The notes below the pieces were generated by a model. That model searched no databases, was not told where the DNA came from, and was given only the letters and a program-made list of their open reading frames with translations. The position numbers and the translations under genes are program-made. 64,000 nucleotides of DNA from Providencia rettgeri (GTDB taxonomy: Bacteria > Pseudomonadota > Gammaproteobacteria > Enterobacterales > Enterobacteriaceae): positions 868,001 to 932,000 of the forward strand of contig NZ_CP053896.1 in the NCBI RefSeq assembly GCF_013255915.1. Direction: 5' to 3'. Positions within the stretch are counted from its first letter, which is position 1. Every line of letters starts with the position of its first letter. Of this stretch, positions 1-9,522 are shown piece after piece.

Positions 1-103
1 ATAGTTTATATTCTGAGGTGTGGTTTCCTTGTTCTAGAAAGTAATTTTAAAACAAGAGATAGAAACCCTTAAACTAGCGTGAGCTAAACGAAGAGAGAGC
101 TTT

Positions 104-2542
104 ATGAATCCTGAGCGTTCCGAACGCATTGAAATACCAGTATTGCCTCTGCGTGATGTAGTGGTATACCCACATATGGTGATCCCACTGTTTGTTGGAC
201 GTGAAAAATCCATTCACAGTCTGGAAGCAGCGATGGATCATGACAAGCAGGTAATGCTGGTTGCGCAAAAAGAAGCCTCGACTGATGAGCCAGGGGTGAA
301 TGATTTATTTGCTGTCGGTACAGTCGCATCCGTTATTCAGATGCTAAAACTGCCTGATGGCACCGTTAAAGTCCTCGTTGAAGGTCTACGACGCGCACGT
401 ATTACCAGTTTGACAGATAATGGCGAATATTTCTTAGCGCAAGCAGAATATTTAGCTGCAGAGCAAAATAATGAATCTGAACACGCAGCGTATGATGAAG
501 CGACAGCGGGTTCTCAATCATCAGACGCACTTGATGAAAAAGAAAACGAAGTGTTGTACCGCACTATCGTTAGTCAGTTCGAAAGTTATATAAAACTGAA
601 TAAAAAGATTCCACCTGAAGTATTAACCGCGTTACATGCGATTGAACAAGATCAGCTAGACAAACTGGCAGATACCATTGCCTCTCACATGCCACTAAAA
701 TTAGCGGATAAACAACGCGTTTTAGAAATGGCAAATATCGCAGAGCGTGTAGAGTTTTTGATGGCCATGATGGAGTCAGAAACTGAGCTGCTGCAAGTGG
801 AAAAACGCATCCGCAATCGTGTTAAAAAACAGATGGAAAAAAGCCAGCGTGAGTATTATCTGAATGAGCAAATGAAAGCCATTCAGAAAGAGCTGGGTGA
901 AATGGACGATGCGCCAGACGAATATGAATCGCTAAAACGTAAAATCGAAGAAGCGAAAATGCCAAAAGAGGCACAAGAGAAAGCAGAAGCAGAATTGCAG
1001 AAGCTGAAAATGATGTCGCCAATGTCAGCAGAAGCTACTGTTGTCCGTAGCTATATTGATTGGATGGTGCAGGTACCATGGCATAAACGTAGTAAAGTCA
1101 AAAAAGACTTAGTTAAAGCTCAAGAAGTGTTAGATACCGATCACTACGGTTTAGAGCGTGTGAAAGACCGTATTTTAGAGTATTTGGCAGTGCAAAGCCG
1201 CGTCAGTAAAATTAAAGGGCCAATCCTTTGTCTGGTTGGGCCTCCGGGCGTGGGTAAAACCTCTTTGGGGCAATCTATTGCTAAGGCTACTGGCCGTCAA
1301 TACACTCGTATGGCATTAGGTGGGGTGCGTGATGAAGCTGAAATTCGCGGTCACCGTCGTACCTATATCGGTTCAATGCCAGGTAAGCTGATTCAAAAGA
1401 TGGCAAAAGTAGGGGTCAAAAACCCACTATTTTTATTGGATGAAATTGATAAAATGTCATCTGATATGCGTGGTGACCCAGCCTCTGCATTATTAGAGGT
1501 GCTTGATCCAGAACAAAATATTGCCTTTAACGATCACTACTTGGAAGTGGATTACGATTTGTCTGATGTGATGTTTGTTGCAACATCCAACTCGATGAAT
1601 ATTCCAGCACCATTGTTAGATCGTATGGAAGTCATCCGTCTTTCTGGCTATACAGAAGATGAAAAACTGAATATTGCGAAAAAACATTTGCTGTCTAAGC
1701 AGATTGAACGTAACGCATTGAAAAAGAATGAGTTAACTATCGATGATAGTGCTTTAATGAGCATTATTCGTTATTACACTCGTGAAGCTGGAGTTCGTGG
1801 TTTAGAGCGTGAAATCTCTAAATTGTGTCGTAAAGCGGTTAAAGCGCTGCTCATGGACAAAAAGCTTAAGCACATTGAAATCAACGCTGATAACCTGAAA
1901 GATTATCTGGGTGTTCGCCGTTTTGATTATGGCCAAGCAGACACAGAAAACCGTGTTGGGCAAGTTACAGGCCTTGCTTGGACTGAAGTTGGTGGTGACT
2001 TACTGACTATTGAAACTGCATGTGTGCCAGGCAAAGGCAAACTAACTTATACCGGTTCTTTAGGTGAAGTCATGCAGGAGTCTATCCAAACGGCATTAAC
2101 GGTTGTTAGAGCTCGAGCAGAAAAACTGGGTATAAATAGTGATTTCTATGAAAAACGTGATATTCATGTTCACGTACCAGAAGGCGCTACACCAAAAGAT
2201 GGCCCGAGTGCGGGGATTGCGATGTCAACCGCTTTAGTCTCTTGCTTAACGGGTAACCCAGTTAGAGCTGACGTAGCAATGACAGGTGAAATTACTTTAA
2301 GAGGTTTAGTTTTCCCGATAGGCGGCCTGAAAGAAAAATTATTGGCTGCACACCGCGGAGGGATTAAAACCGTATTAATCCCTAAAGAAAACGAACGTGA
2401 TTTAGAGGAAATTCCTCAAAATGTGATCGCGGATCTCGAAATTCATCCGGTGAAAACAATTGAAGAAGTTCTTTCTTTAGCTTTAGTTAACCCTCCTTTT
2501 GGGGCAGAAGTAGTTAAAAAGAAAGCTAAAAGAGTGAGCTGA
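104..2542 (+). CDS. lon: ATP-dependent protease Lon
   Basis: Cytosolic AAA+ serine protease that degrades misfolded and regulatory proteins. The 812-residue product has the N-terminal substrate-binding domain (about 10-200), a coiled helical region (about 230-310), the Walker A motif GPPGVGKT at 379-386, the Walker B stretch FLLDEID, and the C-terminal protease domain. The catalytic dyad is Ser702 (in DGPSAG) and Lys745 (in GGLKEK). E. coli Lon has 784 residues. The extra length lies mainly in a Ser/Glu/Ala-rich insert at about 118-145 of the N-domain and in a basic C-terminal tail (KKKAKRVS). The start ATG is preceded by a GAGAGAG ribosome-binding stretch. hupB follows, as in E. coli. I could not see a convincing heat-shock promoter in the 103 bases upstream. 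Confidence 0.98.
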   Translation: MNPERSERIEIPVLPLRDVVVYPHMVIPLFVGREKSIHSLEAAMDHDKQVMLVAQKEASTDEPGVNDLFAVGTVASVIQMLKLPDGTVKVLVEGLRRARITSLTDNGEYFLAQAEYLAAEQNNESEHAAYDEATAGSQSSDALDEKENEVLYRTIVSQFESYIKLNKKIPPEVLTALHAIEQDQLDKLADTIASHMPLKLADKQRVLEMANIAERVEFLMAMMESETELLQVEKRIRNRVKKQMEKSQREYYLNEQMKAIQKELGEMDDAPDEYESLKRKIEEAKMPKEAQEKAEAELQKLKMMSPMSAEATVVRSYIDWMVQVPWHKRSKVKKDLVKAQEVLDTDHYGLERVKDRILEYLAVQSRVSKIKGPILCLVGPPGVGKTSLGQSIAKATGRQYTRMALGGVRDEAEIRGHRRTYIGSMPGKLIQKMAKVGVKNPLFLLDEIDKMSSDMRGDPASALLEVLDPEQNIAFNDHYLEVDYDLSDVMFVATSNSMNIPAPLLDRMEVIRLSGYTEDEKLNIAKKHLLSKQIERNALKKNELTIDDSALMSIIRYYTREAGVRGLEREISKLCRKAVKALLMDKKLKHIEINADNLKDYLGVRRFDYGQADTENRVGQVTGLAWTEVGGDLLTIETACVPGKGKLTYTGSLGEVMQESIQTALTVVRARAEKLGINSDFYEKRDIHVHVPEGATPKDGPSAGIAMSTALVSCLTGNPVRADVAMTGEITLRGLVFPIGGLKEKLLAAHRGGIKTVLIPKENERDLEEIPQNVIADLEIHPVKTIEEVLSLALVNPPFGAEVVKKKAKRVS

Positions 2543-2564
2543 ATCAAGAAGTTTGTATAAAATT

Positions 2565-2604
2565 AAGACTGACAGCTAATTTAGGGCTTGTCAGTCTTTT
2601 TTTT
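2565..2604 (+). terminator. Rho-independent terminator of lon
   Basis: A perfect 10-bp stem (AAGACTGACA at 2565-2574 with TGTCAGTCTT at 2589-2598) is followed by a run of eight T, 23 bases after the lon stop codon. Confidence 0.9.
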
Positions 2605-2695
2605 CATCGCTAATTTAACGATGATTCTGATAATTGTTTGTATGCAATCTGTTCTCTTGCCATTGGTAATCAGGATTGATATAACGGCTGCATCA

Positions 2696-2732
2696 TTAAT
2701 TAACTATACTAATAACTGCTATAGTTAATTAA
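2696..2732. promoter_or_regulatory. 13-bp inverted repeat in the hupB leader region
   Basis: TTAATTAACTATA at 2696-2708 is repeated inverted at 2720-2732 with an 11-base spacer. A TATACT sequence that could be a -10 box lies at 2705-2710 in the left arm. The dyad ends 23 bases before the Shine-Dalgarno sequence of hupB. It may be an operator or a 5' leader hairpin; which one cannot be decided here. Confidence 0.4.
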
Positions 2733-2768
2733 GAGATTTATAGTCCAACTAATATGGGGATGATAAGA

Positions 2769-3044
2769 GTGAATAAAGCTCAACTGATTGATCAAATCGC
2801 TTCTGATGCGAATATTTCTAAAGCTGCAGCAGGTCGTGTTGTTGACGCGTTCGTTGCTACTGTAACAGGTTCTCTGAGTAAAGGGGATGATGTTGCTCTA
2901 GTTGGCTTTGGGACTTTCTCTGTTCGTGAGCGTGCAGCACGTACAGGCCGTAACCCTCAAACGGGTAAAGAAATTAAAATCGCTGCGGCGAAAGTTCCTG
3001 CTTTCCGTCCAGGCAAGGGTCTTAAAGACGCTGTAAATAGCTAA
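2769..3044 (+). CDS. hupB: DNA-binding protein HU-beta
   Basis: Small histone-like protein, 91 residues, that binds and bends DNA as HU homo- or heterodimers in the nucleoid. It matches E. coli HupB (90 residues) throughout, including the DNA-binding arm segment [11 protein letters not shown] chose the GTG at 2769 because GGGGA lies eight bases before it and translation then begins M-NKAQLID, as in the family. The in-frame ATG at 2754 would overlap the ribosome-binding site and add five unconserved residues. It lies between lon and ppiD and has its own terminator. Confidence 0.97.
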   Translation: MNKAQLIDQIASDANISKAAAGRVVDAFVATVTGSLSKGDDVALVGFGTFSVRERAARTGRNPQTGKEIKIAAAKVPAFRPGKGLKDAVNS

Positions 3045-3121
3045 TTAAGTATTTAAGTTTGTCTTTCTCGTAATTTTGCGAAAACTCAAACTGACGGAAT
3101 GTCTTTAATCAGCTAATATAT

Positions 3122-3153
3122 AAGCGCACCATTGAAATGGTGCGCTTTTTTTT
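3122..3153 (+). terminator. Rho-independent terminator of hupB
   Basis: An 11-bp perfect stem (AAGCGCACCAT at 3122-3132 with its complement at 3137-3147) has a TGAA loop and is followed by T residues. Confidence 0.93.
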
Positions 3154-3219
3154 CTTTCTGAGTTAAGATTAGCGTATTATCAGGAAATTGAATTCAACAA
3201 AGCGGAGTTAAGCCTTTTT

Positions 3220-5091
3220 ATGATGGAAAATTTACGCACAAAGGCGAATAGTCCTTTGCTCAAAATAATACTGGCGCTGATTATCCTTTCATTCGTGTTG
3301 GGTGGCGTTATGATGGGGGGCCTCGGTGGCAACAGTGCAAATAATGCAGCTGAAGTTAACGGGCAATCAATAAGCCGCGAACAGCTACAGCAGGCTTTTC
3401 AACAAGAACGCCAATCATTACAAGAGTACCTAGGGGATAAATTCTCAGAAGTCGCTAGTAATGAAGAAAGTATGAATTTACTGCGTCGTCAAGCTCTTGA
3501 TAACTTGATTAACAATGAACTGATTAATCAGTATGCTAATGAATTACAGCTCTCAGCAAGTGACCAGCAAATTGAGCAATATATTTTCTCAATGCCTGTT
3601 TTCCAGACAGATGGCCGGTTTGATAGCGAAAAATATCGTGAGATCTTAAGTCGTAACAACATTAACGCGGATAGCCTTGCGGCTCAAATTCGCCAAGACC
3701 TTACACGAGCTCAGTTAGGAAAAACCTTTACTGGAACGGATTTCGCTTTACCATCAGAAGTTAAAGCATATGCTGAATTATTTATGCAAGAACGTGAAAT
3801 TCGTACTGCAATCTTAGATTTAGCAGAGGTTCAAGCAAAACAAACAGCTTCTGAAGAAGAATTAAAAGCCTACTATGATGCCAACCAAAATAGCTTTATC
3901 TCACCTGAGAAAGTACAAGTAAGCTATGTTGAAATGGATGCAGCATCAATGCCGCCAGCGACAGTGTCAGCTGAGGAAGTAAAAGCGTATTATGATCAAA
4001 ACCTGAAAAATTATACTCAGGCAGAGCAAAAACAGTACAGCATGATTCAGGTAGCTTCAGAAAAAGAAGCAAATGATATTCTGAATGAATTAAAACAAGG
4101 TGCGGACTTTGCAACACTGGCAACTGAAAAATCAACGGATAAATTCAGTGCAGGGCAAAAAGGCTTGATTGGTTGGATGGAAGCGGCATCAACGCCAAGC
4201 GAAATTGTGGACGCAAAATTAACAGAAAAAGGGCAACTTTCGGCACCTGTTAAATCACAAAATAGTTATGTTATCTTTCGCTTAGATGATATTAAACCTG
4301 AATCTATTAAACCGTTTGAGCAAGTTGAAGAAAGTATTAAAACTAGCTTACTTCAAGATAAAAACATTAAACAATTCTATGACTTACAGCAGAAGGTTAG
4401 TGAGGCTGCCACGAGTGATATGGAATCATTAGTTTCGGTTGAATCTGTATCTGGTTTGAAAGCTGTGACAACGGATTGGTTTGATAGAACAAATCCACCT
4501 GCCGCACTTAATTTCCCTAAAGTGGTCAGTGAAGTATTTAGCGACCGTTTAGTGGATAAAAATGGTTCTAAAGGGATCAACTCAGATGTTATTAACGTTG
4601 AAGGGGACCGTGCATTTGTTGTGCGTGTAACAGAGTACAAACCTGAAAGCGTTGAACCTTTTGATAAGGTTAAGTCCGAAATTGAAACTCTGGTTAAGCG
4701 CCAAAAAGCGGATGCAGAGTTGAAAGCTACGAGTGATAAACTTCTTGCTGAGTTAAATGCGGGTAAAGGAACAGAAGCTCTAAATGCGGCGGGGGTTAAA
4801 TTTTCCGATACTCAAACTGTTTCTCGTTTAATGCCACAAACAGCGGTTATTAATGCAACGATGGAAATGCCGCAACCTGCTGATGGTAAACCAAGTTATG
4901 CACTTGCGCGTGATGAGTCCGATAACTATGTGCTTATTCAACTAGATAAAGTTACGCTAGGCCAACCGACGGATGATGAGTTAAAGCAACTGACTCGTGA
5001 ATACCAAGGTGCTATGAGTTCTGCGGTCAATGAAGCTCTGATGCTTAATTTGCGTGAGAATGCAAAAATTGAAGTGCTGAATATTGAGTAA
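3220..5091 (+). CDS. ppiD: Periplasmic folding chaperone PpiD
   Basis: Inner-membrane-anchored, SurA-like periplasmic chaperone of the parvulin family that works near the Sec translocon on newly exported proteins. The product is 623 residues, the same length as E. coli PpiD, and starts MMENLRTKAN. One N-terminal membrane anchor lies at about 16-36. It is followed by a SurA-type N-domain, a central parvulin-like domain at about 265-360 and further helical segments. In E. coli the parvulin domain lacks clear isomerase activity; that is family knowledge, not seen here. It is followed by its own terminator. Confidence 0.96.
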   Translation: MMENLRTKANSPLLKIILALIILSFVLGGVMMGGLGGNSANNAAEVNGQSISREQLQQAFQQERQSLQEYLGDKFSEVASNEESMNLLRRQALDNLINNELINQYANELQLSASDQQIEQYIFSMPVFQTDGRFDSEKYREILSRNNINADSLAAQIRQDLTRAQLGKTFTGTDFALPSEVKAYAELFMQEREIRTAILDLAEVQAKQTASEEELKAYYDANQNSFISPEKVQVSYVEMDAASMPPATVSAEEVKAYYDQNLKNYTQAEQKQYSMIQVASEKEANDILNELKQGADFATLATEKSTDKFSAGQKGLIGWMEAASTPSEIVDAKLTEKGQLSAPVKSQNSYVIFRLDDIKPESIKPFEQVEESIKTSLLQDKNIKQFYDLQQKVSEAATSDMESLVSVESVSGLKAVTTDWFDRTNPPAALNFPKVVSEVFSDRLVDKNGSKGINSDVINVEGDRAFVVRVTEYKPESVEPFDKVKSEIETLVKRQKADAELKATSDKLLAELNAGKGTEALNAAGVKFSDTQTVSRLMPQTAVINATMEMPQPADGKPSYALARDESDNYVLIQLDKVTLGQPTDDELKQLTREYQGAMSSAVNEALMLNLRENAKIEVLNIE

Positions 5092-5133
5092 TTGCGAGCA
5101 GCTTCGCAAGTAAAATTGTAACTTCATGAATAG

Positions 5134-5158
5134 AAGGCCACCTTTGGGTGGCCTTTCG
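5134..5158 (+). terminator. Terminator after ppiD
   Basis: A perfect 9-bp stem (AAGGCCACC at 5134-5142, GGTGGCCTT at 5147-5155) has a TTTG loop. The following T-run is short and interrupted. Confidence 0.75.
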
Positions 5159-5235
5159 TATTTTCAGTATTATTGAAAAGTGTTCCGTATTTTTCTATGG
5201 CATCGTTGTGTCTCAACATACACAGGAGAACAAAT

Positions 5236-5607
5236 ATGTTATGGAATTCAGTCAATAAATGCAGATTAGGTATTGTTCTGCTCCTTTCTTTATTATGCTC
5301 ATTCTCTTCTTTTTCTTTGGCTAAGAAAATTGAGCGAGAAAAAGCCACAGAGGCTGTCATTCAAGAAAAACAAGTAAGTAATAACTCACCATCAACGAGC
5401 CATGGCCAGTCTGACAAAGTGAATATCAACTTAGCGGGTGAAGAAGAACTTGCAGAAAAACTTACTGGTATAGGTAGGCAAAAAGCGAAAGCAATCGTTG
5501 AATATAGGCAAAAATATGGTGCTTTTAATTCCATTGAAAATATTTTAGAAGTTCAGGGTATAGGTCCTGCATTTTTAGAAAAGAATAAAGATAAGTTAAC
5601 TTTGTAA
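5236..5607 (+). CDS. ComEA-family helix-hairpin-helix protein (YbaV-like)
   Basis: Exported 123-residue protein with a signal peptide at about 1-30 (hydrophobic core LGIVLLLSLLCSF) and a C-terminal tandem helix-hairpin-helix domain at about 62-122 with GIGRQKAKAI and VQGIGPAFLEK. This is the ComEA/YbaV DNA-binding fold. In naturally competent bacteria ComEA binds incoming DNA in the periplasm; in enterobacteria the role is unclear. The ATG at 5236 has AGGAG eight bases upstream and opens directly into the signal peptide. An in-frame upstream ATG at 5173 has no such site. Its position between ppiD and fadM matches E. coli ybaV. Confidence 0.85.
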   Translation: MLWNSVNKCRLGIVLLLSLLCSFSSFSLAKKIEREKATEAVIQEKQVSNNSPSTSHGQSDKVNINLAGEEELAEKLTGIGRQKAKAIVEYRQKYGAFNSIENILEVQGIGPAFLEKNKDKLTL

Positions 5608-5614
5608 CTAAAAT

Positions 5615-5635
5615 CCCCCATACAGAGTATGGGGG
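5615..5635 (+). terminator. Hairpin after the ybaV-like gene
   Basis: A perfect 9-bp stem (CCCCCATAC with GTATGGGGG) and a three-base loop lie seven bases after the stop codon. There is no clear T-run, so it may be a weak terminator or an mRNA-stabilising structure. Confidence 0.55.
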
Positions 5636-5709
5636 TAATATATTAAAGGTTAATAATTAAGCAGAAAACTAAGCTTTTTATAAATAATTTGCGAGCTAAG
5701 TCTTATTAT

Positions 5710-5724
5710 TGATAATCATTCAGC
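5710..5724. promoter_or_regulatory. Possible Fur box upstream of fadM
   Basis: TGATAATCATTCAGC matches the 7-1-7 Fur consensus (TGATAATNATTATCA) over its first 11 positions and poorly at the end. It lies about 60 bases before the fadM start. Confidence 0.35.
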
Positions 5725-5783
5725 ACATTTTCCGTACATTTGTTATTTTTATGTTATTAAAAAATAAACTGGTCGGAGTAGTT

Positions 5784-6212
5784 ATGACAACACACATTAA
5801 AGTTCATGGTTATCATATAGATATTTTTCAACATGTTAATAATGCACGTTACTTAGAATTCTACGAAGCGGACCGCTGGGAATGGATGAATAAGCGTAAT
5901 TTCATTAGTTGGGCGATAAAAAACAATTTAACAATGGCTGCGGTGAATATTAATGTAAATTATATCCAAGGCGTCTTGCTTGGTGATGAGCTGACAGTAG
6001 TGACTCGAATGGATAAAATCGGTACTAAAAGCGCAGTCTGTTATCAACAAATAATTCGCAATAAAGCAGGGGCTCAAGAGGTAGTTTCTGATGCTTATGT
6101 GACATTTGTATTTATCGATAACATAGAGAATAAAGCGATTGTTATTGATGAACAATTGCGTGAGAAACTAGAGTCATTCAAAGTAGGTTCTGAAGACTTT
6201 ATTCAAAATTAG
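5784..6212 (+). CDS. fadM: Acyl-CoA thioesterase FadM (YbaW)
   Basis: Single hot-dog-fold thioesterase, 142 residues, that hydrolyses long-chain acyl-CoA; the E. coli enzyme helps beta-oxidation of oleate. The family motif HVNNARYLEFYEADRW lies near the N-terminus, and the opening MTTHIKVHGYHIDIFQ parallels E. coli FadM. The ATG at 5784 is chosen because GGAG lies five bases before it and because it matches the family start; the frame is open 25 codons further upstream. It is convergent with queC, as ybaW and queC are in E. coli. A Fur-box-like site precedes it. Confidence 0.9.
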   Translation: MTTHIKVHGYHIDIFQHVNNARYLEFYEADRWEWMNKRNFISWAIKNNLTMAAVNINVNYIQGVLLGDELTVVTRMDKIGTKSAVCYQQIIRNKAGAQEVVSDAYVTFVFIDNIENKAIVIDEQLREKLESFKVGSEDFIQN

Positions 6213-6272
6213 CCTACCTAGCTTGAATCGTTATGAATAAGCTAATGGCAGGCTATGTGTTTGACTAATTAA

Positions 6273-6962
6273 TTATAACTTTTGCTTTAGTGAGAGCATG
6301 ATAGCTTCTTTATCACTTAAATATTCATTTAAGCCCTTGCTCCTTAAATGGCAGGCAGCACATTCACCGCAACCATCACCTTGAATACCATTATAACAAG
6401 TCAGTGTTTGCTGCCTGATCGTTTCAAGGTGACCATAGCTGTCGGCAAGTGCCCAGGTTTGGGCTTTATTCAGCCACATTAACGGGGTTTCAAAGCGAAT
6501 ATTTTTGGCAAGACCGAGGTCTACAGCATGGTTGAGAGCTTTGACAAACTCATCTCGGCAGTCCGGGTAACCTGAAAAGTCGGTTTCACAAACCCCCGTT
6601 ATCACTGCTTCTGCCTGTACTTGGTAAGCATAAATTGCAGCTAATGTGAGGAATAAAATGTTACGCCCTGGAACAAAAGTACTAGGTAACGCACTTGACT
6701 CACTTTCAGCGAAATCAGGGACTGGTATGTTGTCTCGGGTTAAGCTGCTGATTGCCAATTCATTGAGTAATGTGACATCTAACACTTTATGTGCTGCAGC
6801 ACCTAAAGATACGCTTAATTTCTGTGCGACTTCGATTTCAAAACGGTGGCGCTGGCCGTAATCAAAAGTAACACAGTGAACTTCATCATAGTTTTGCAAA
6901 GCTTGAATAAGACAGGTTGTTGAGTCTTGGCCCCCGCTAAAAACCACAACTGCGCGTTTCAT
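6273..6962 (-). CDS. queC: 7-cyano-7-deazaguanine synthase QueC
   Basis: ATP-dependent enzyme of queuosine synthesis that converts 7-carboxy-7-deazaguanine and ammonia into preQ0. The 229-residue protein starts [14 protein letters not shown], giving the PP-loop ATP motif SGGQDS at 9-14. Near the C-terminus are the zinc-binding cysteines of CYNG, GDGCGEC and AAC. E. coli QueC has 231 residues. The start at 6962 is supported by an AAGGAGT ribosome-binding site four bases upstream and by the family N-terminus; a longer frame would add ten unconserved residues. The E. coli neighbours ybaE and cof are absent between queC and decR. Confidence 0.96.
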   Translation of the reverse strand: MKRAVVVFSGGQDSTTCLIQALQNYDEVHCVTFDYGQRHRFEIEVAQKLSVSLGAAAHKVLDVTLLNELAISSLTRDNIPVPDFAESESSALPSTFVPGRNILFLTLAAIYAYQVQAEAVITGVCETDFSGYPDCRDEFVKALNHAVDLGLAKNIRFETPLMWLNKAQTWALADSYGHLETIRQQTLTCYNGIQGDGCGECAACHLRSKGLNEYLSDKEAIMLSLKQKL

Positions 6963-7239
6963 AGGTACTCCTTGGTGATATATCATTTTCAATATGTAAT
7001 AAGAAGAGAGCGAAACATGTTAGCGATACTAGGATGCAATTAATAGTTCTATTTTTATCAAGCGAGTTTGATTGAGGTACTATTTATATGTCAATTTGGT
7101 TATTTGTGTAAAAATATTCTATAATCGTGGTGTTTGGTAACATTTTTATTGTTTTTTAATTATTCAATTTTGCATAATATGTTTATGCAGCTAATAAAAT
7201 AACGACAAAAGTACTTACACCTAGATCAAGAGAGCATTC

Positions 7240-7701
7240 ATGTTAGATAAAATAGACAAAAAACTGCTTTGTTTATTGCAAAATGACAGTAGCCTATCCT
7301 TAAATACCCTTGCTGAAGCTGTTAATTTAACATCTACTCCGTGCTGGAAAAGATTAAAAAGGCTTGAAGATGAAGGCTATATTCGAGGGCGAGTGACCTT
7401 ACTCGATGGTGAGAAGCTAGGTTTAGGTTTAACGGTAATTGTGACAATTAAAACACAGCATCATAATAGTGAGTGGTATGAGCAATTTGTTTCTTTTGTT
7501 AGTCAACTTCCTGAGGTGCTGATGTTTTATCGCATGGCTGGTGAGTATGATTATCTTATGCAAGTCGAAGTGCATGATATGAAATCATATGACTTATTTT
7601 ATAAAAAGCTAGTCAATGGCGTTCATGGTCTAATAGATGTAACTTCAAGCTTTGCAATGGAAAAAATCAAATATACGACAGTATTGCCTATCCCTGACTA
7701 A
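7240..7701 (+). CDS. decR: Lrp/AsnC-family regulator DecR (YbaO)
   Basis: Cytoplasmic transcription factor, 153 residues, nearly the size of E. coli DecR (152). It has an N-terminal winged HTH (about 5-50; [21 protein letters not shown]) and a C-terminal RAM effector domain (about 65-145; [11 protein letters not shown]). DecR activates the cysteine desulfidase genes in E. coli; the same role here is inferred from similarity. It is transcribed away from queC and lies 75 bases before mdlA, the E. coli arrangement. Confidence 0.9.
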   Translation: MLDKIDKKLLCLLQNDSSLSLNTLAEAVNLTSTPCWKRLKRLEDEGYIRGRVTLLDGEKLGLGLTVIVTIKTQHHNSEWYEQFVSFVSQLPEVLMFYRMAGEYDYLMQVEVHDMKSYDLFYKKLVNGVHGLIDVTSSFAMEKIKYTTVLPIPD

Positions 7702-7776
7702 CCTCGTAATAGCTTAGATAATTACGGTCTCTCATTCTTAGGCATCAATAAATCAATATATTCAAGGCAGTATTAC

Positions 7777-9522
7777 GTGCGATTATTTTCACAACTAGGT
7801 TGGTATTTTTTGAGTGAATGGCGGCGCTATCTCGGCGCTGTTTGCTTTTTAATTATCATTGCTATTTTACAATTAGTTCCTCCACGCATTGTTGGTGTTG
7901 TCGTTGATGGAATAAGTAAAGGAGCAATGCCGACAAAGCAATTAATCACTTATGTTTTAATCATGCTGTTGATTGCATTGGTTGTGTATGGGTTGCGGTA
8001 TATTTGGCGTTTATGGTTATTTGGTGCTTCTTATAAGTTAGCTGTACAGCTACGACAAAAGTTTTATCGGCAATTAAGTCTGCAGAATCAAGCGTTTTAC
8101 CATAAGTATCGAACGGGAGACCTAATTGCACGTACAACGAATGATGTTGACCGAGTCGTGTTCGCAGCTGGTGAAGGTGTTTTAACATTAGTTGACTCAT
8201 TGGTGATGGGGTGTGCGGTGCTCATCATGATGAGTGTTGAAATTAGTTGGCAGCTTACTTTACTAGCACTTATTCCAATGCCAATTATGGCATTAATCAT
8301 TAAACGGTATGGAGACCAGCTTCATCAGCGTTTCAAGCATGCTCAAGGGGCATTTTCGTCTTTAAATAATCATGCGCAAGAAAGTTTAACAAGTATTCGT
8401 ATGATTAAAGCTTTTGGCCTTGAAGATCATCAATCAAATCAATTTGAACAGGTTGCTACTGAGGCAGGGCGTCGCAATATGCATGTTGCTAAAGTTGATG
8501 CGCGTTTTGACCCCACCATTTTTATGGCGATTGGTATGGCAAATTTACTCGCTATTGCAGGTGGAAGCTGGATGGTATTAAACGATACATTGACGTTAGG
8601 TGAATTAACGAGCTTTGTAATGTATCTAGGGTTAATGATTTGGCCGATGTTAGCGCTTGCTTGGATGTTTAATATCGTTGAACGAGGTAGTGCGGCTTAT
8701 AGCCGTATTCTAAGTTTACTCAATGAACCGTTAGTCATTCAGGATGGTTCGCATTCATTACAGCCTGAAAAGGGAAACTTGAATGTGAATATTATCAACT
8801 TTAGTTATCCAGAAACTAAGCGAATAGCATTACATGATATTAAGTTTGATTTAAAACCTGGACAATTTTTGGGGCTTTGTGGACCGACGGGGTCTGGAAA
8901 ATCAACGTTGTTGACGTTATTACAGCGTCAATTTGATGTGACGAAAGGGGCGGTTTGCTATCAAGGCTTATCACTACCCGAAATCCGTTTAGATGAATGG
9001 CGTGCTCGGTTATCTATCGTAAATCAGTCCCCATTTTTATTTTCAGATACAGTTGCTGGCAATATCGCGCTTGGGCGGCCTAATGCCACTCAAGATGAAA
9101 TTGAACAGGCTGCGCGTATAGCTTGTGTACATGATGATATTTTACGTTTACCTGAAGGCTATTCCACTCAGGTTGGTGAGCGCGGTGTCATGTTATCTGG
9201 CGGGCAGAAACAACGAATTTCTATTGCAAGGGCCATCTTGCAAAATGCAGAAATCTTGGTGTTAGATGATGCGCTTTCTGCTGTTGATGGGCAGACCGAG
9301 TTTACAATTTTACAAAATTTAAGCCATTGGCGGCAGGGTAGGACTATGATAATTAGCGCCCATCGTCTATCTGCATTGGTAGAGGCAGACAATATTATTG
9401 TGTTATCTCAAGGTGCTATTGTTAGTCGAGGTAAACATGAAGCGCTTATTGAGCAATCGGGTTGGTATAAAGATATGTATCAGTATCAACAGATTGAAGC
9501 TGCTCTGGATGGTGAGCTATGA
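7777..9522 (+). CDS. mdlA: ABC exporter subunit MdlA
   Basis: Half-transporter of the MdlAB (SmdAB-type) multidrug ABC exporter in the inner membrane, 581 residues. Six membrane segments lie in about 1-310 and the nucleotide-binding domain in about 335-575. The domain has Walker [10 protein letters not shown], signature LSGGQ, and Walker B followed by LDDA, so Asp replaces the usual catalytic Glu. This degenerate site is also present in E. coli MdlA and suits an asymmetric heterodimer with MdlB. Translation starts at a GTG with only a weak AAGGCAG site; the N-terminus [11 protein letters not shown] matches the family. It overlaps mdlB by four bases (ATGA). Confidence 0.95.
   Translation: MRLFSQLGWYFLSEWRRYLGAVCFLIIIAILQLVPPRIVGVVVDGISKGAMPTKQLITYVLIMLLIALVVYGLRYIWRLWLFGASYKLAVQLRQKFYRQLSLQNQAFYHKYRTGDLIARTTNDVDRVVFAAGEGVLTLVDSLVMGCAVLIMMSVEISWQLTLLALIPMPIMALIIKRYGDQLHQRFKHAQGAFSSLNNHAQESLTSIRMIKAFGLEDHQSNQFEQVATEAGRRNMHVAKVDARFDPTIFMAIGMANLLAIAGGSWMVLNDTLTLGELTSFVMYLGLMIWPMLALAWMFNIVERGSAAYSRILSLLNEPLVIQDGSHSLQPEKGNLNVNIINFSYPETKRIALHDIKFDLKPGQFLGLCGPTGSGKSTLLTLLQRQFDVTKGAVCYQGLSLPEIRLDEWRARLSIVNQSPFLFSDTVAGNIALGRPNATQDEIEQAARIACVHDDILRLPEGYSTQVGERGVMLSGGQKQRISIARAILQNAEILVLDDALSAVDGQTEFTILQNLSHWRQGRTMIISAHRLSALVEADNIIVLSQGAIVSRGKHEALIEQSGWYKDMYQYQQIEAALDGEL

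Noticed and set aside
1..103. Sigma32 heat-shock promoter of lon
   Set aside because: No convincing -35/-10 pair of heat-shock type; only 103 bases are visible and the promoter may lie outside the window.
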